From NCBI RefSeq assembly GCF_030813715.1, contig NZ_JAUSUZ010000001.1, forward strand, positions 434,001-498,000: a DNA stretch of 64,000 nt, read 5' to 3'. Of the stretch, positions 8,427 to 19,149 are shown in pieces. The DNA is from Catenuloplanes indicus (lineage in GTDB: Bacteria > Actinomycetota > Actinomycetes > Mycobacteriales > Micromonosporaceae). Made by a program: the position numbers and the translations under genes. Each line of letters begins with the position of its first letter. The first letter of the stretch is position 1. The notes below the pieces were generated by a model. The model ran no database searches. It saw nothing but the letters and a program-made list of their open reading frames with translations, and was not told where the DNA came from.

Positions 8427-10871
8427 ATGACGGAGAGCTGGATCGAGCTGACCGGTGTGCGCACGCACAACCTGCGCGGCGTCGACGTGCGCGTGCCGCA
8501 CCACACCATCTGCGCGTTCACCGGGGTCAGCGGCAGCGGCAAGAGCTCGCTGGTGATGGACACGCTGCACGCCGAGGCGCAGTTGCGCTACGTCGAGGGC
8601 TTCGACCCGTACGTGCGGAAGTTCCTGACGCCACGCGACCGGCCGCAGATCGACCGGGTGCGCGGGCTGACCGCGACGCTCGCCGTCGACCAGCGCAACG
8701 CCAACCGCAACCCGAACTCTACGCTCGGCACGCTGACCGGCGTGGACTCGTACCTCGGCCTGGTCTTCGCCCGGCTGGCGCCACTGGCCGACGGCAGCGC
8801 CTGGACCGGGCCGCTGCACCCGGCACAGTTCGACCCGTACACCCGGGACGGCATCTGCCACACCTGCATCGGCGCTCGCGAGATCGTCTCGGCCCGCCCG
8901 GACCTGATCGTGCCGCGGCCGGACCTTCCGGTGCCGGAGGGCTCACCGTGGTTCGGCGGCACGCTGTCCAACGAGGCCGTCTACCTGCCCTCGCTGGCCG
9001 CCCATCACGGCACCGACCTGACGCGGCCCTGGGCAGAGCAGCCCGAGGGGTTCCGGCGGGCGGCGCTGCACGGTACCGGGGGCGCGACCATCGAGACCAC
9101 GCTGACCGGCTCCGGCAGATACCTCTACCGGGCGGACGCTGTGCTGACCGGCGCGGTCGCGGAGATCGAGACCGCGTACGCCGCGGCCGCGAATGACGAG
9201 GCCAAGGAACTCTACCGGCCGTTCCTGGAACGACGGCCGTGCCCGGCCTGTGACGGCACCGGTCTGGGCACCGTCGCGCGCACGGTCACGCTGCGGGACC
9301 TGACCTACCGCGACGTGGTGGACAGCCCGGTCGAGGAGGTGCGCGGCTGGGTCGGGGCCGTCGGCGCGAATCTCAACGACGCGCAGCGTACCGTGGGCCG
9401 GGTCCTGCTGCCGGAGCTGCGCGACCGGCTCGACCTGCTGATCCGGCTCGGTCTCGGGCACGTGGAGCTGTGCCGCGGCACGCCCACGCTCTCCGGCGGC
9501 GAGCTGCAGCGCGCCCGGCTGTCCGCACAGATCAGCACGGCGCTGTCCGGGCTCACCTACGTCTTCGACGAACCCGGCGCGGGCCTGCACCCGGCGGACA
9601 AGGACCACCTCTTCGCGATCCTGCGCGAGCTGCGCGACGCCGGCAACACCGTGCTGCTCGTCGAGCACGACCCGGATCTGGTCGCGCGGGCCGACTGGGT
9701 GATCGACCTCGGTCCCGGCGGCGGACGGGACGGCGGCACGCTGATCGCGACCGGCACGCCCGCGGACGTGGCCGCGCACCCGAACTCGGTGACCGGCCGT
9801 TACCTGCGGGAACCGCACTACCGGCTGCGGCGCACGGAACGGCCACCGTCCGCGGAGACCGGCTGGCTGACGCTGCACCACGCGGCCGTGCACAACGTGA
9901 CCGCGCCGGAGGTGCGGATCCCGCTCAACCGGCTCACCTGTCTGACCGGCATCAGCGGCAGCGGCAAGAGCAGCATGCTCAACCGGATCCTGGCCGAGTC
10001 CGTCGAGGCCGGGCTGACCGGGCGGCCGTACACGGCGGTGGAGAAGATCTCCGGGCTGAGCGGCCTGCGGTGGGTGACGGTGGTCGACCAGACTCCGATC
10101 GGTCGGACGCCGCGGTCGAACCCGGCGACGTACACGAAGGCGTTCGACCAGATCCGGGCCCTGTTCGCGAGCACGGCGGAGGCGCACGCGCGCGGGCTGG
10201 CCAGCCCGTCGGTCTTCTCGTTCAACTCGGCCGGCGGCCGGTGTGAGACCTGCCAGGGGCTCGGTCAGATCAAGCTGGACATGCAGTTCCTCGGCGACAC
10301 GTACCTGGTCTGCCAGACCTGCGACGGGCGCCGCTACACCCCGGACGTGCTCGCGGTGACCTACCGCGGCCTCGCGATCGACGAGGTGCTGGCGCTCACC
10401 GTGGCGGAGGCGACCGGGGTGTTCGACGAGCCGGAGCCGCTCGGCGCGCTGCTCGCGGCGATGGACCGCATCGGCCTGGGCTACCTCACGCTCGGGGAGA
10501 GCGGCACGGCGCTGTCCGGCGGCGAGGCACAGCGGATCAAGCTGGCCCGGGCCGTGCTCCGCGGCCGGCGCCGCGGCGACCCCGGCCTGATCATCCTGGA
10601 CGAGCCGGTCACCGGCCTGCACCCGGACGACGCCCAGCGGCTGATGCGGGCCCTGGACCTGCTGCTGGAGCGGGGTCAGACCGTCGTCATCGCGGAGCAC
10701 GACATCCACTCCGCGGCCGCGGCGGACTGGATCGTCGACATGGGCCCGGGTGCCGGCCGGGCCGGCGGCCGGATCATCAACACGGGTACGCCGGCGCAGG
10801 TAGCGGCCGGTCCCGGACCGACGGCACCGTTCCTGCGCCGGTTGCTGACGGCGGGGCGGCCGCAGAGCTGA
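8427..10871 (+). CDS. UvrA-like ABC-ATPase (short, class II UvrA paralogue)
   Basis: About 814 residues against ~950 for housekeeping UvrA. It has two ABC modules: Walker [10 protein letters not shown] near 30-38 and GISGSGKSS in the second half; signature [11 protein letters not shown] and [12 protein letters not shown]; Walker [13 protein letters not shown] and [12 protein letters not shown]. Zinc-binding pairs CHTC, CPAC, CETC and CQTC are present. The UvrB-interacting insertion appears reduced, as in short UvrA paralogues. Those are linked in some actinomycetes to self-resistance against DNA-binding drugs (e.g. DrrC) or to accessory repair. ATG 8427 follows a GGGGG tract; GTG 8421 is an alternative. 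No antibiotic cluster is adjacent. Confidence 0.88.
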   Translation: MTESWIELTGVRTHNLRGVDVRVPHHTICAFTGVSGSGKSSLVMDTLHAEAQLRYVEGFDPYVRKFLTPRDRPQIDRVRGLTATLAVDQRNANRNPNSTLGTLTGVDSYLGLVFARLAPLADGSAWTGPLHPAQFDPYTRDGICHTCIGAREIVSARPDLIVPRPDLPVPEGSPWFGGTLSNEAVYLPSLAAHHGTDLTRPWAEQPEGFRRAALHGTGGATIETTLTGSGRYLYRADAVLTGAVAEIETAYAAAANDEAKELYRPFLERRPCPACDGTGLGTVARTVTLRDLTYRDVVDSPVEEVRGWVGAVGANLNDAQRTVGRVLLPELRDRLDLLIRLGLGHVELCRGTPTLSGGELQRARLSAQISTALSGLTYVFDEPGAGLHPADKDHLFAILRELRDAGNTVLLVEHDPDLVARADWVIDLGPGGGRDGGTLIATGTPADVAAHPNSVTGRYLREPHYRLRRTERPPSAETGWLTLHHAAVHNVTAPEVRIPLNRLTCLTGISGSGKSSMLNRILAESVEAGLTGRPYTAVEKISGLSGLRWVTVVDQTPIGRTPRSNPATYTKAFDQIRALFASTAEAHARGLASPSVFSFNSAGGRCETCQGLGQIKLDMQFLGDTYLVCQTCDGRRYTPDVLAVTYRGLAIDEVLALTVAEATGVFDEPEPLGALLAAMDRIGLGYLTLGESGTALSGGEAQRIKLARAVLRGRRRGDPGLIILDEPVTGLHPDDAQRLMRALDLLLERGQTVVIAEHDIHSAAAADWIVDMGPGAGRAGGRIINTGTPAQVAAGPGPTAPFLRRLLTAGRPQS

Positions 10872-10897
10872 AAATGGGAACCGTTATCGTCTAGGCT
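10869..10897 (+). promoter_or_regulatory. Zur-like operator with overlapping promoter
   Basis: An AT-rich imperfect palindrome, GAAAATGG-GAA-CCGTTATC (six of eight arm positions symmetric), lies at 10870-10888. A TAGGCT -10 box follows at 10892-10897. It precedes the L32/COG0523 genes that zinc-uptake repressors control in Streptomyces and Mycobacterium, and resembles their TGAAAATG...-type boxes. The stop codon of the UvrA-like gene overlaps its left edge. Zur itself is not in the window, so the assignment is inference. Confidence 0.5.
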
Positions 10898-10915
10898 CAG
10901 CGAAAGGAGCCGACG

Positions 10916-11092
10916 ATGGCTGTTCCGAAGCGACGTACCTCGCGCGCCAACACGCGGCACCGCCGTGCGCGGTGGAAGGCGAGCCCGCCCGTGCTGGCGA
11001 CCTGCCCCTGCCCGCGCCGGGAGGCGGTCGTACCGCATCAGGCCTGCACGCACTGCGGGCTCTACCGGGGACGGCAGGTGACCGCGCCGTGA
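10916..11092 (+). CDS. rpmF: Ribosomal protein bL32 paralogue
   Basis: 58 residues beginning [20 protein letters not shown], the hallmark L32 N-terminus that binds 23S rRNA. AAAGGAG lies seven bases before ATG 10916. Standard zinc-ribbon L32 has two CxxC pairs. Here the second pair is normal (CTHC, C44/C47) but the first is CxC (C30, C32), so zinc binding may be altered. Zur-controlled spare L32 copies usually lack cysteines; this one keeps four. Its stop codon overlaps the GTG of the next gene, so the two are translationally coupled. Likely a low-zinc or alternative ribosomal protein. Confidence 0.9.
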   Translation: MAVPKRRTSRANTRHRRARWKASPPVLATCPCPRREAVVPHQACTHCGLYRGRQVTAP

Positions 11093-12306
11093 ACCGGCTG
11101 CCGGTGACGGTGCTCTCCGGGTTCCTCGGCTCGGGGAAGACGACGCTGCTCAACCACCTGCTCGCGAATCGGGACGGGCTGCGCGTCGCGGTCATCGTCA
11201 ACGACATGAGCGAGATCAACATCGATTCCGCATTGGTACGGAACGGGGGCGCGCTGTCCCGGACCGAGGAGCGGCTGGTCGAGATGACCAACGGGTGCAT
11301 CTGCTGCACCCTGCGCGACGACCTGCTCGAGGAGATCGTCCGGCTGGTCCGGCAGGACCGGTTCGACTACCTGCTGATCGAGTCCAGCGGCATCTCCGAG
11401 CCGATGCCGGTCGCGGCCACGTTCGCGTTCGGCGTGCGGGACACCGACGGCGCGGTGCTGGACGACCTGGCCCGGCTGGACACGATGGCCACGGTCGTCG
11501 ACGCGCCGCACGTGCTGGCCCACCTGGCCGCCGGTGAGTCGCTGGAGAGCCGCGGGATCGCCGCGTTCGACGACGACGACCGGACCGTCGCGGACCTGAT
11601 CGTGGACCAGATCGAGTTCGCCGACCTGGTCGTGATCAACAAGACCGACCTGGTCACACCGGCGCAGCTGGACACGGTACGGGCGCTGGTCACCCGGCTC
11701 AACCCGCGCGCCCGGCAGGTCTGCACCACGTTCGGCCGGGTGGCGGCGAGCGAACTGATCGACACCGGCCGCTTCGACATGGAGGCGGCCGAGACCGCGC
11801 CCGGCTGGGCCGCCGAGCTCAACGGCGAGCACGTGCCGGAGACCCTCGAGTACGGCATCAGCAGCACCGTGTTCCGGGCGCCCGAGCCGTTCCACCCGCA
11901 GCGGCTGATGGACTTCCTGGAGCGGGACGTCGTCGCGTCCGGCGTGCTGCGGGCGAAGGGCTTCTTCTGGCTGGCCAGCCGGCCGGACACGATCGGGTTG
12001 TGGTCGCAGGCCGGGCCCAGCGGCCGGTTCGACCCGGCGGGGCTGTCCGTCGCGGCGACCGGTGAGTGGCCGGACGACCCGGACGAGCGGGCCCTGCTGG
12101 AGCGGCGCTGGGATCCGCGGTTCGGCGACCGTACCCAGGAACTGGTCTTCATCGGGGTCGGTCTGGACATCGGCCGGATCCAGCGGGGCCTGCGCGGCTG
12201 CCTGCTCACACCGGCCGAGATCGCGGCCGGCGAGGACGCCTGGCGTGCGCTGCCGGACCCGTTCCCGGAATGGGACCCCGCCGACGCGCACCCCGCGCAC
12301 GCCTGA
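11089..12306 (+). CDS. COG0523 / CobW-family GTP-binding metallochaperone
   Basis: 405 residues from GTG 11089, which overlaps the L32 stop by four bases. The P-loop GFLGSGKTT is at 11-19, the metal motif CICC at 70-73 ([11 protein letters not shown]), with SSGISEP, the guanine-specificity NKTD, and a CobW_C domain ([18 protein letters not shown]...). COG0523 GTPases insert or distribute zinc, cobalt or nickel. The company of ribosomal L32/L31 paralogues and a Zur-like site points to zinc allocation under low zinc; the nearby B12-controlled importer leaves cobalt as an alternative. Cytoplasmic. Confidence 0.9.
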   Translation: MNRLPVTVLSGFLGSGKTTLLNHLLANRDGLRVAVIVNDMSEINIDSALVRNGGALSRTEERLVEMTNGCICCTLRDDLLEEIVRLVRQDRFDYLLIESSGISEPMPVAATFAFGVRDTDGAVLDDLARLDTMATVVDAPHVLAHLAAGESLESRGIAAFDDDDRTVADLIVDQIEFADLVVINKTDLVTPAQLDTVRALVTRLNPRARQVCTTFGRVAASELIDTGRFDMEAAETAPGWAAELNGEHVPETLEYGISSTVFRAPEPFHPQRLMDFLERDVVASGVLRAKGFFWLASRPDTIGLWSQAGPSGRFDPAGLSVAATGEWPDDPDERALLERRWDPRFGDRTQELVFIGVGLDIGRIQRGLRGCLLTPAEIAAGEDAWRALPDPFPEWDPADAHPAHA

Positions 12307-12320
12307 TCGGCCGCGCCGGG

Positions 12321-13511
12321 ATGACGTCGCAGAACCGGGTCGCGCTCACCGTGGTCAGCGGCTTCCGGGCGGGCGCCACGCTCGCGGCCGCGCGGGCGGT
12401 GCGGGCCGCGGGTGCGCTGCTGATCAGCTACGACGTGTCCGGGAACCTGCGCCGCCGGGTCAGCACCGCGGCCGCGGTCCTGGAGGACGTGCCGGTCACG
12501 CTGGTGCACGGGTGCGTGTCGTGCACGCTGCGGGAGGAACTGCTTCCGCTGCTGGAGCGGCTCACCCGTACCCACGAAGGGGTTGATCTGGTCCTGGTGC
12601 TGCCGGAGGCGATCGAGCCGCGGATGTTCGCCGACGCCTACGCCCACCACCACGCGGTGCACCGGCGGCTGGGGATCGGCGCCTACGTCACCGTCGCCGA
12701 CGCCGCGCACCTGCTCGACGACCTGGACAGCACCGATGATCTCGCCGATCGCGGGCTGCACGCCGCCGACGACGACCGGCGGTCCGTGGCCGAGGTGGTC
12801 TGCCATCAGATCGAGTACGCGGACACGGTCGTGCTGCACGGGGAGGCGCCCGGCGGCGGGCTGGAGACGGCGCGGCTGCAGGTCCTGCTGCACCGGCTCG
12901 CGCCGTGGGCGGCGCACGTGCACCTGCCCGCCGGGTCGGTCACGCCGCCGGCCGTCGCGCGTCACGACCCGGCGGCGCCGGATCCGCTGACCCGGAGCCT
13001 GGAGGGGTACGCGGTCGGCGCCGATGAGCCGGCGCCGGACTGCGGCGTGGTGTCGCTGCTGTTCCGGGCACGCCGGCCGTTCCATCCGCGGCGCCTGCAC
13101 GCACTGCTGGAACGCGTGACCGGGGAGACGGTACGGGGACGCGGCGTCTGCTGGATCGCCAGTCAGCCGGACACGACGCTGGTCTGGGAGTCGGCCGGGT
13201 ACGCGATCTCGCTCTGCGCGCTCGGCCACTGGCTGGACGCGCTGCCGGCGGCCCACCTCGCGCACGCCGGCGACCGGCGCCGGCTCGCCGCCGACGTCGA
13301 CTGGGACCCGTACTACGGGGACCGGCACACCCAGCTGGTCTTCGTCGGGGTCGACACCGACGCCGCCGACCTGCACCGCGACCTGACCGCGTGCCTGCTC
13401 ACCGACGCGGAACTGGCCGAGGGCGCGGACGGCTGGCGCGGCTGGGACGACCCGTTCGCCGGCTGCTTCCCGCTGCCGGAACTCACCCGCGCCTCGCACG
13501 CGCAGGCGTAG
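12321..13511 (+). CDS. COG0523-like protein with degenerate P-loop
   Basis: 396 residues, 14 bases after the first COG0523 gene and aligned with it over most of its length. The strand TVVSG is kept, but the P-loop reads GFRAGATLAA (14-23) instead of GFLGSGKTT, losing the catalytic lysine and two glycines. The metal motif is CVSC at 65-68 (GCVSCTLREE) and a CobW_C-like tail remains (LLFRARRPFHPRRLHALLERV; TQLVFVGVD). No NKxD is seen. It therefore probably cannot hydrolyse GTP but may still bind metal or pair with the active GTPase. The reading frame is intact and codon use normal, arguing for selection rather than decay. There is no strong ribosome site before ATG 12321. Confidence 0.8.
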   Translation: MTSQNRVALTVVSGFRAGATLAAARAVRAAGALLISYDVSGNLRRRVSTAAAVLEDVPVTLVHGCVSCTLREELLPLLERLTRTHEGVDLVLVLPEAIEPRMFADAYAHHHAVHRRLGIGAYVTVADAAHLLDDLDSTDDLADRGLHAADDDRRSVAEVVCHQIEYADTVVLHGEAPGGGLETARLQVLLHRLAPWAAHVHLPAGSVTPPAVARHDPAAPDPLTRSLEGYAVGADEPAPDCGVVSLLFRARRPFHPRRLHALLERVTGETVRGRGVCWIASQPDTTLVWESAGYAISLCALGHWLDALPAAHLAHAGDRRRLAADVDWDPYYGDRHTQLVFVGVDTDAADLHRDLTACLLTDAELAEGADGWRGWDDPFAGCFPLPELTRASHAQA

Positions 13512-13538
13512 GGATCGTCAACGAAAGGAACCATCGCC

Positions 13539-13793
13539 ATGAAATCCGGAATCCACCCGTCGTACCACTACGTGGTCTACCGCGACCGCAGTGCCGGCTT
13601 CTCGTTCCTGACCCGGTCGACGGCCACCAGCGACCGGACCGTCGAATGGGAGGACGGCAACACGTACCCGGTGCTCGACGTGGAGATCTCCGCGGCCAGC
13701 CACCCGTTCTGGACCGGCAAGCAGCGGCTGCTGGACACCGCGGGCCGGGTGGAGAAGTTCCGCGCGAAGTACGGGCTGACCACGCCGCAGTGA
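13539..13793 (+). CDS. rpmE2: Ribosomal protein bL31 type B (zinc-independent)
   Basis: 84 residues, [16 protein letters not shown] start, [16 protein letters not shown] and [10 protein letters not shown] end, as in type B L31. It contains no cysteine, so it needs no zinc. Such L31 copies replace the zinc-containing form when zinc is scarce and are Zur-regulated in Bacillus and Streptomyces. GAAAGGAA precedes ATG 13539. It closes the L32-COG0523-COG0523-L31 group, with a strong hairpin following. Confidence 0.93.
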   Translation: MKSGIHPSYHYVVYRDRSAGFSFLTRSTATSDRTVEWEDGNTYPVLDVEISAASHPFWTGKQRLLDTAGRVEKFRAKYGLTTPQ

Positions 13794-13800
13794 CGGCCGT

Positions 13801-13839
13801 CGCGTCCCGCCGGTCGCCGGAACCGGCCGGCGGGACGCG
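13801..13839 (+). terminator. Hairpin terminator after rpmE2
   Basis: CGCGTCCCGCCGG at 13801-13813 pairs perfectly with 13827-13839 (13 bp, 13-base loop). It separates the zinc group from the riboswitch-controlled importer 19 bases further on. Confidence 0.65.
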
Positions 13840-13857
13840 TGTGCTACTGTCCGGCGC

Positions 13858-14014
13858 GAGTCGACCGCATCCTGACGGATGCCAGGGAACTCCGGTGCGA
13901 TTCCGGGACTGGCGCGCAGCGGTAAGGGCGACGGCGGCACGACGACGCCACTGGGGACCCTTCCCTGGGAAGGCCGTGCCACCGGCTGACCCCGAGTCCG
14001 AAGACCTGTCGGCT
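13858..14014 (+). promoter_or_regulatory. Cobalamin (B12) riboswitch
   Basis: The sequence has the expected ordered elements: a P1 stem GAGTCGAC (13858-13865) with GTCGGCTC (14007-14014), GATGCCAGGGAA, GGTGCGATTCCGGGACTGG, CGCAGCGGTAAGGG, GCCACTGG near 13947-13954, and the B12-box-like AGTCCGAAGACCTG ending near 14007. It lies 60 bases before the permease start. Between the aptamer and that start, GAGAGGCTCCCCTC can fold over the ribosome site, suggesting control of translation. Adenosylcobalamin binding should lower expression of the importer. Confidence 0.9.
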
Positions 14015-14074
14015 CACCTTGCTGTCGATGGACTCTCGCGATCAGGGTCTCCGGACCGAGAGGCTCCCCTCGCC

Positions 14075-15114
14075 GTGCACCTGAGACCGCCCCGGCGGCT
14101 GCCGTTCTGGCCGCTCATGATCGTGCTGGCCGTGGCGGCCGTGCTGAGCGTGATCGCCTCGCTGGCCTTCGGCTCCGAACGCATACCGCCGGCCGACGTC
14201 GTCGCCGCCGTCACCGACCGCCTCACCGGCGCCGCACCCGGGCGCTGGGACGTGATCGTCTGGGAACTGCGCCTGCCCCGCGCGCTGCTGGCCGTGGTCG
14301 TGGGCGCGGGCCTGGCAGTCGCCGGTGCCGGCATGCAGACCCTGGTCCGCAACTCGCTGGCCGACCCGTACCTGCTCGGCATCAGCTCCGGCGCCTCGGT
14401 CGGCGCCACCGCCGCCATCACCACCGGCGCACTCGCCGGGTTCGGCATCTACGCCGTCTCGGCCGGCGCGCTACTGGGCGCGGTCGGCTCCGCCGTGCTG
14501 ATCTGGCTGATCGCCACCGCGCAGGGCGGTCTGACCCCGCTGCGGCTGGTGCTGTCCGGCGTGGTGCTCTCCTCCGGCCTGTCCGCGATCGCGTCCCTGC
14601 TGGTCTTCCTCAGCGACGACGCACGCGCGGCGAACTCGGTGATGTTCTGGATGCTGGGCAGTGTCGGCGGCGCCACCTGGGAGAAGCTGTGGATCCCCGC
14701 CGTGCTCGTCGCGGTGCTCGGCGCCGGCATGCTGGCGATCCACCGGTGGCTGGACGCGCTGGCCGCCGGCCCGGAAACCGCCGCCGCACTCGGCATCAGC
14801 GTGGCGGGCCTGCGGACCACGCTGTTCGTCGGCCTGTCCGTGCTGGTCGGCGTGCTGGTCGCGGTCAGCGGCGGCGTCGGCTTCGTCGGCCTGATCGTGC
14901 CGCACGCCGCCCGCCTGGTCGTCGGCGCACGGCACCGCGTCGTCCTGCCGGTCGCGGCCGTGACCGGCGCGGTGTTCCTGGTGTGGGTCGACGTCCTCGC
15001 CCGGGTCGCGGTACGCCCGCAGGAGATCCCGCTGGGCGTGGTGACCGGCGTGCTCGGGGCGCCGCTGTTCCTGCTGCTGATGGGCCGGACCCAGTACCGG
15101 TTCGGCGGTGACCG

Positions 15115-15118
<4 letters not shown>
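14075..15118 (+). CDS. FecCD/BtuC-type ABC importer permease
   Basis: 347 residues from GTG 14075, the usual size for FecCD permeases, with eight to ten hydrophobic segments. Typical motifs are LRLPRALLAVVVGAGLAVAGAGMQTLVRN near 65-93, DPYLLGISSGASVGA, and the C-terminal GGVGFVGLIVPHAARL. It forms the membrane channel of an importer with the next two genes. The riboswitch upstream argues for B12 or a corrinoid rather than siderophore. Its stop overlaps the GTG of the ATPase gene. A GAGAGG about 11 bases before the start is the likely ribosome site. Confidence 0.88.
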
Positions 15119-16154
<1,036 letters not shown>

Positions 16155-16158
<4 letters not shown>

Positions 16159-17231
16159 GTCCCGTTTCGTCCGGCCGTATCCGTACCGCGGTCTGCGCCG
16201 CCCTCGTGCTGAGCCTGACCGCGTGCGCCTCCGGCGAGGCCGGCTCCGGCGCGGCCGCCGGTGCGATCACCGTCCAGAACTGCGGGCAGGACGTCAGCGT
16301 GGACGCTCCGGTCACCCGGCTCTACGCCTACGACGGCGGCATCATCTCGATCGCGCTGGCCGCCGGGGCGCGCGACCAGCTGGTCGCGGTCACCGGGCTG
16401 GACCGCGACCGGGACGTGCTCCGGCTCGCCTACCCGGACGCGCGGGTGGACGAGCTGACCGTGGTCGGGGACCAGTACCCCACGCTGGAGAACGTCCTGG
16501 CCGTCAACCCGGAGATGATGTTCGCCGGGTACGGCTACGGGTTCAGCGAGTCGCGCAACCTGATGCCGGAGGACCTGACCGCGCACGGCATCAAGACGTA
16601 CCTGCTCAGCGAGACGTGCAAGCAGGAGGACGGCGCGCGCGGCACGATGGACGCGTGGACCGCGCTCACCACCGACCTGCGCAACGTCGGTGAGCTGACC
16701 GGTCACCGCCCGGCCGCGGACGCGGTCGTCGCCGACATCGACCAGCGTCGCGCGGCCCTGGCCGCCGCGCCGAAGGGTGGCGAGGCACCGACCGCGTTCC
16801 TGTTCGACTCGGGCACCGACGCGATCTTCACCTCCGGCTCGTACGGCGGCCCGCAGGCGGTCTTCGACGCGGCCGGCGTCGTCAACGCGACCGCCGACGT
16901 GTCCGACACCTGGACCGAGGTCGGCTGGGAACGGCTCGCCGCCTCGGACCCGGACATCATCTTCTTCGTCGACTACTCGGGCCAGACCTACCAGCAGAAG
17001 GTCGACGTGCTGAAGGCCAACCCGGCGTCCCGCGATCTGAGGGCGGTCAAGGAGGAACGCTTCGTCAACCTGCCGTACGCCCTGTGGGTCTCCGGCCCGC
17101 TGAACATCGACTCGGCGGAGTGGGTACGCAAGTCGGTCGAGCACTTCGGTCTCGCCCCGGCCTCGCCGATCACGCCGACCCTCGACCTCAACCAGCTCAG
17201 CGAGCTGCCCGGCAACGCCTGGCTCGACTGA
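16155..17231 (+). CDS. Substrate-binding lipoprotein of B12-type ABC importer
   Basis: 358 residues; ATG 16155 overlaps the ATPase stop by four bases. The signal peptide ends in a SLTAC lipobox, so the protein is tethered outside the membrane. Type III periplasmic-binding fold: first strand ITVQNCGQDVSVDAPVTRL, then LAAGARDQLVAVTG, LAVNPEMMFAGYGYGF and DPDIIFFVDYSG, with a long helix linking two lobes. Together with the previous two genes and the riboswitch this makes a BtuF-BtuC-BtuD-like corrinoid uptake system. Siderophore uptake is the alternative. Confidence 0.87.
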
Positions 17232-17239
17232 CGCGCTGC

Positions 17240-17285
17240 GGGCCGGAGCCGGGGGCACGCCCCGGGCCGCGATCGGCTCCGGCCC
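17240..17285 (+). terminator. Hairpin terminator of the importer operon
   Basis: GGGCCGGAGCCG at 17240-17251 pairs perfectly with 17274-17285 (12 bp). It begins nine bases after the stop of the binding-protein gene. No T-tract, as is common in high-GC actinomycetes. Confidence 0.6.
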
Positions 17286-17358
17286 GCCACGCGGGCTGGC
17301 CTGCGGTGTGGCTGTATTCCCTTGGCCCTGCTCGGGCCGGCGCAGATATGGCATGGCG

Positions 17359-17829
17359 TCAACCCGTGGCCAGGCCGGACTCGTAGCCGGCGATCACCAG
17401 CTGGGCACGGTCGCGGGCGTGCAGCTTGGTGAGCAGGCTGCCGATGTGGGTCTTCAGCGTGCCGCGGCTGATGTGCATGGTCGCTTCGATCTCGCTGTTG
17501 GACAGGCCCCGGGTGATCAGGGCGAGCACGTCCCGTTCGCGTGGCGTGATGCCGTCGAGCGAGCGTCGCGCGGCGGTCCGGTGCAGGGACGCGGCGATCA
17601 GGCGGCGGGTCACGCTGGGCGCGAGCGGGGCCTCGCCGGCGGCGACCGTATGGATCGCGTCGATCAGCCGAGGCGGGGTGACGTCCTTCAGCACGAAACC
17701 GCTCGCGCCAGCCCGCAGTGCACGGTAGACGTGGTCGTCCAGGTCGAACGTGGTCAGCACCAGCACGTGTGGTGCCGGATCGGCGGCGGTGATCCGCTCG
17801 GTCGTGGCGATGCCGTCCATGTCGGGCAT
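17359..17829 (-). pseudogene. 5'-truncated LuxR-type response regulator
   Basis: The frame begins MPDMDGIATTERI, which is the segment just after the phosphoacceptor aspartate of a receiver domain. It continues through VLVLTTFDLDDHVYRAL and GFVLKD to a complete LuxR HTH (LTPRERDVLALITRGLSNSEIEATM-like). The first ~50 receiver residues, including the phosphorylated Asp, are missing; upstream codons read RTGVGPAR, unrelated to the family. No partner kinase is adjacent. It could still give a DNA-binding fragment from ATG 17829 but is most likely a deletion product. Confidence 0.6.
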
Positions 17830-17923
17830 CCGCGCCGGTCCGACCCCGGTGCGGACCGCGCCGGTGCCTGCGGGCCGAGGTCCTTCCCGACGCAGCGCCG
17901 ATCAGGCCCCGGGCGGGTGGCGG

Positions 17924-19087
17924 TCAGATGTTGGTGCAGGTCGTCCCGGCGCCGGCGCCGGTGCCCGTGCCCTGGAACCCGAACGTGGTGCTCTGGCCCG
18001 GGGTCAGCTGCCCGTTGTACGCCACGTTGGTCATCGTCACGGTGCCGCTGGTGCCGGTGCCGGCCGCGTTCCAGACCGAGGTGACCGACGCACCGGACGG
18101 CAGGCTGAGCGTGACGCGCCAGCCGTCGATCGCCGCGCTTCCCGCGGTGACGGTCACACCGGCGACGAATCCGCCGTTCCACTGGTTCTGCACCGTGTAG
18201 ACCGCGGTGCAGGCCGTGGCCCCGCCGGTCGGCGGCGGGGTGGTGGGCGCCGGGCCGCCGAGGCTCAGGTTCTTCTGCTGCACCTGCCAGGGACCGCCGC
18301 AGAGCCCGCAGCCGGCACCGGCGAACGCGGTGCCGGCCGAGACGTCGCCCTTCAGCCGCCATTTCAGGTACAGCACGGCCACCCGGCCGAACTCGCCACC
18401 GTTGGGCTGGTCGTAGGTGCCGCCGTGCCCGACGTTCAGGTTGCCCATGAACGCGGGCAGCCCGGACGGCAGCTTGCCCCAGTCGTCGACGGCGTTCGGG
18501 TAGGCGATGTCGCCCGGCCCGCCGATGAAGTACGCGATCGGTTTGGTGAGCCGGCGCAGCTGGTAGTCGTCGGCGTCGGTGAGCAGGCCGCTGCTGAAGA
18601 TGAGTGTGGTGGTGACCCGCGGGTCGTCGGAGACCGCGTACGCCTCCAGCCCGCCGCAGGAGAAGCCCGCGACGGCCACGGCGGAGGTGTCGATCCGGCC
18701 GTAGTACCGGCTGCCGGACCGCGCGTTCTCCGCGACGGCCCAGTCGATCGACTCGGTCAGCATCCGCGCGCTGGTGGACCCGGAGCCGTTCGGCGCGCCG
18801 TTGGCGATGACCAGGAAGCCGTGCGAGGCGATCTCCCGGAGGAAGTTGACCTGCGCGGTGCCGTTCGACGCGCAGCCGCCGTTGCCCCAGACGAGCACGG
18901 GCAGCCGCTCGGCCGGCAGGTTCTGCGGCCGGTAGACGGTGTGGTTCGGCAGCCCGGCCGAGGTCTCGTAGTCGGCCGGGTAGGGGCCGGAGCCGCCCAC
19001 CGCGGCCCCGGCCGGCCCGGCGCCGAGTGCCAGGACGCCGACCGCGACGGCCACCAGGCCCGCGCCGATCATCGTTCTGTTTCTCAT
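17924..19087 (-). CDS. Secreted alpha/beta hydrolase with C-terminal CBM2
   Basis: 387 residues. ATG 19087 follows GGAGGAA. The signal peptide ends around GPAGAAV. Residues of about 35-270 are an alpha/beta hydrolase: VLVWGNGGCASNG near the oxyanion strand and the nucleophile elbow AGFSCGG. After a Pro/Thr linker (PAPTTPPPTGG), the last ~100 residues are a family 2 cellulose-binding module (CTAVYTVQNQWNGGF, IDGWRVTLSLPSGASVTSVWNA, QSTTFGFQGTG). This suggests an esterase acting on plant cell wall polymers. The exact substrate is not evident. It is the last of three secreted carbohydrate genes on this strand, behind a small hairpin. Confidence 0.85.
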   Translation of the reverse strand: MRNRTMIGAGLVAVAVGVLALGAGPAGAAVGGSGPYPADYETSAGLPNHTVYRPQNLPAERLPVLVWGNGGCASNGTAQVNFLREIASHGFLVIANGAPNGSGSTSARMLTESIDWAVAENARSGSRYYGRIDTSAVAVAGFSCGGLEAYAVSDDPRVTTTLIFSSGLLTDADDYQLRRLTKPIAYFIGGPGDIAYPNAVDDWGKLPSGLPAFMGNLNVGHGGTYDQPNGGEFGRVAVLYLKWRLKGDVSAGTAFAGAGCGLCGGPWQVQQKNLSLGGPAPTTPPPTGGATACTAVYTVQNQWNGGFVAGVTVTAGSAAIDGWRVTLSLPSGASVTSVWNAAGTGTSGTVTMTNVAYNGQLTPGQSTTFGFQGTGTGAGAGTTCTNI

Positions 19088-19118
19088 CGCTTCCTCCATC
19101 GCGTGCGGTCGCGCCGGG

Positions 19119-19136
19119 CCGAACGGAGCCGTTCGG
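19119..19136 (-). terminator. Small hairpin between two secreted genes
   Basis: CCGAACG and CGTTCGG pair over seven bases with a four-base loop, 14 bases after the GH43 stop and 32 bases before the hydrolase start. It may be a weak terminator or a regulator site. Confidence 0.35.
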
Positions 19137-19149
19137 TGCTGTGCCGTGG

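Noticed and set aside
8427-10871. Idea that the UvrA-like gene marks an antibiotic biosynthesis cluster
   Set aside because: No polyketide, peptide synthetase or other biosynthetic gene occurs in the window.
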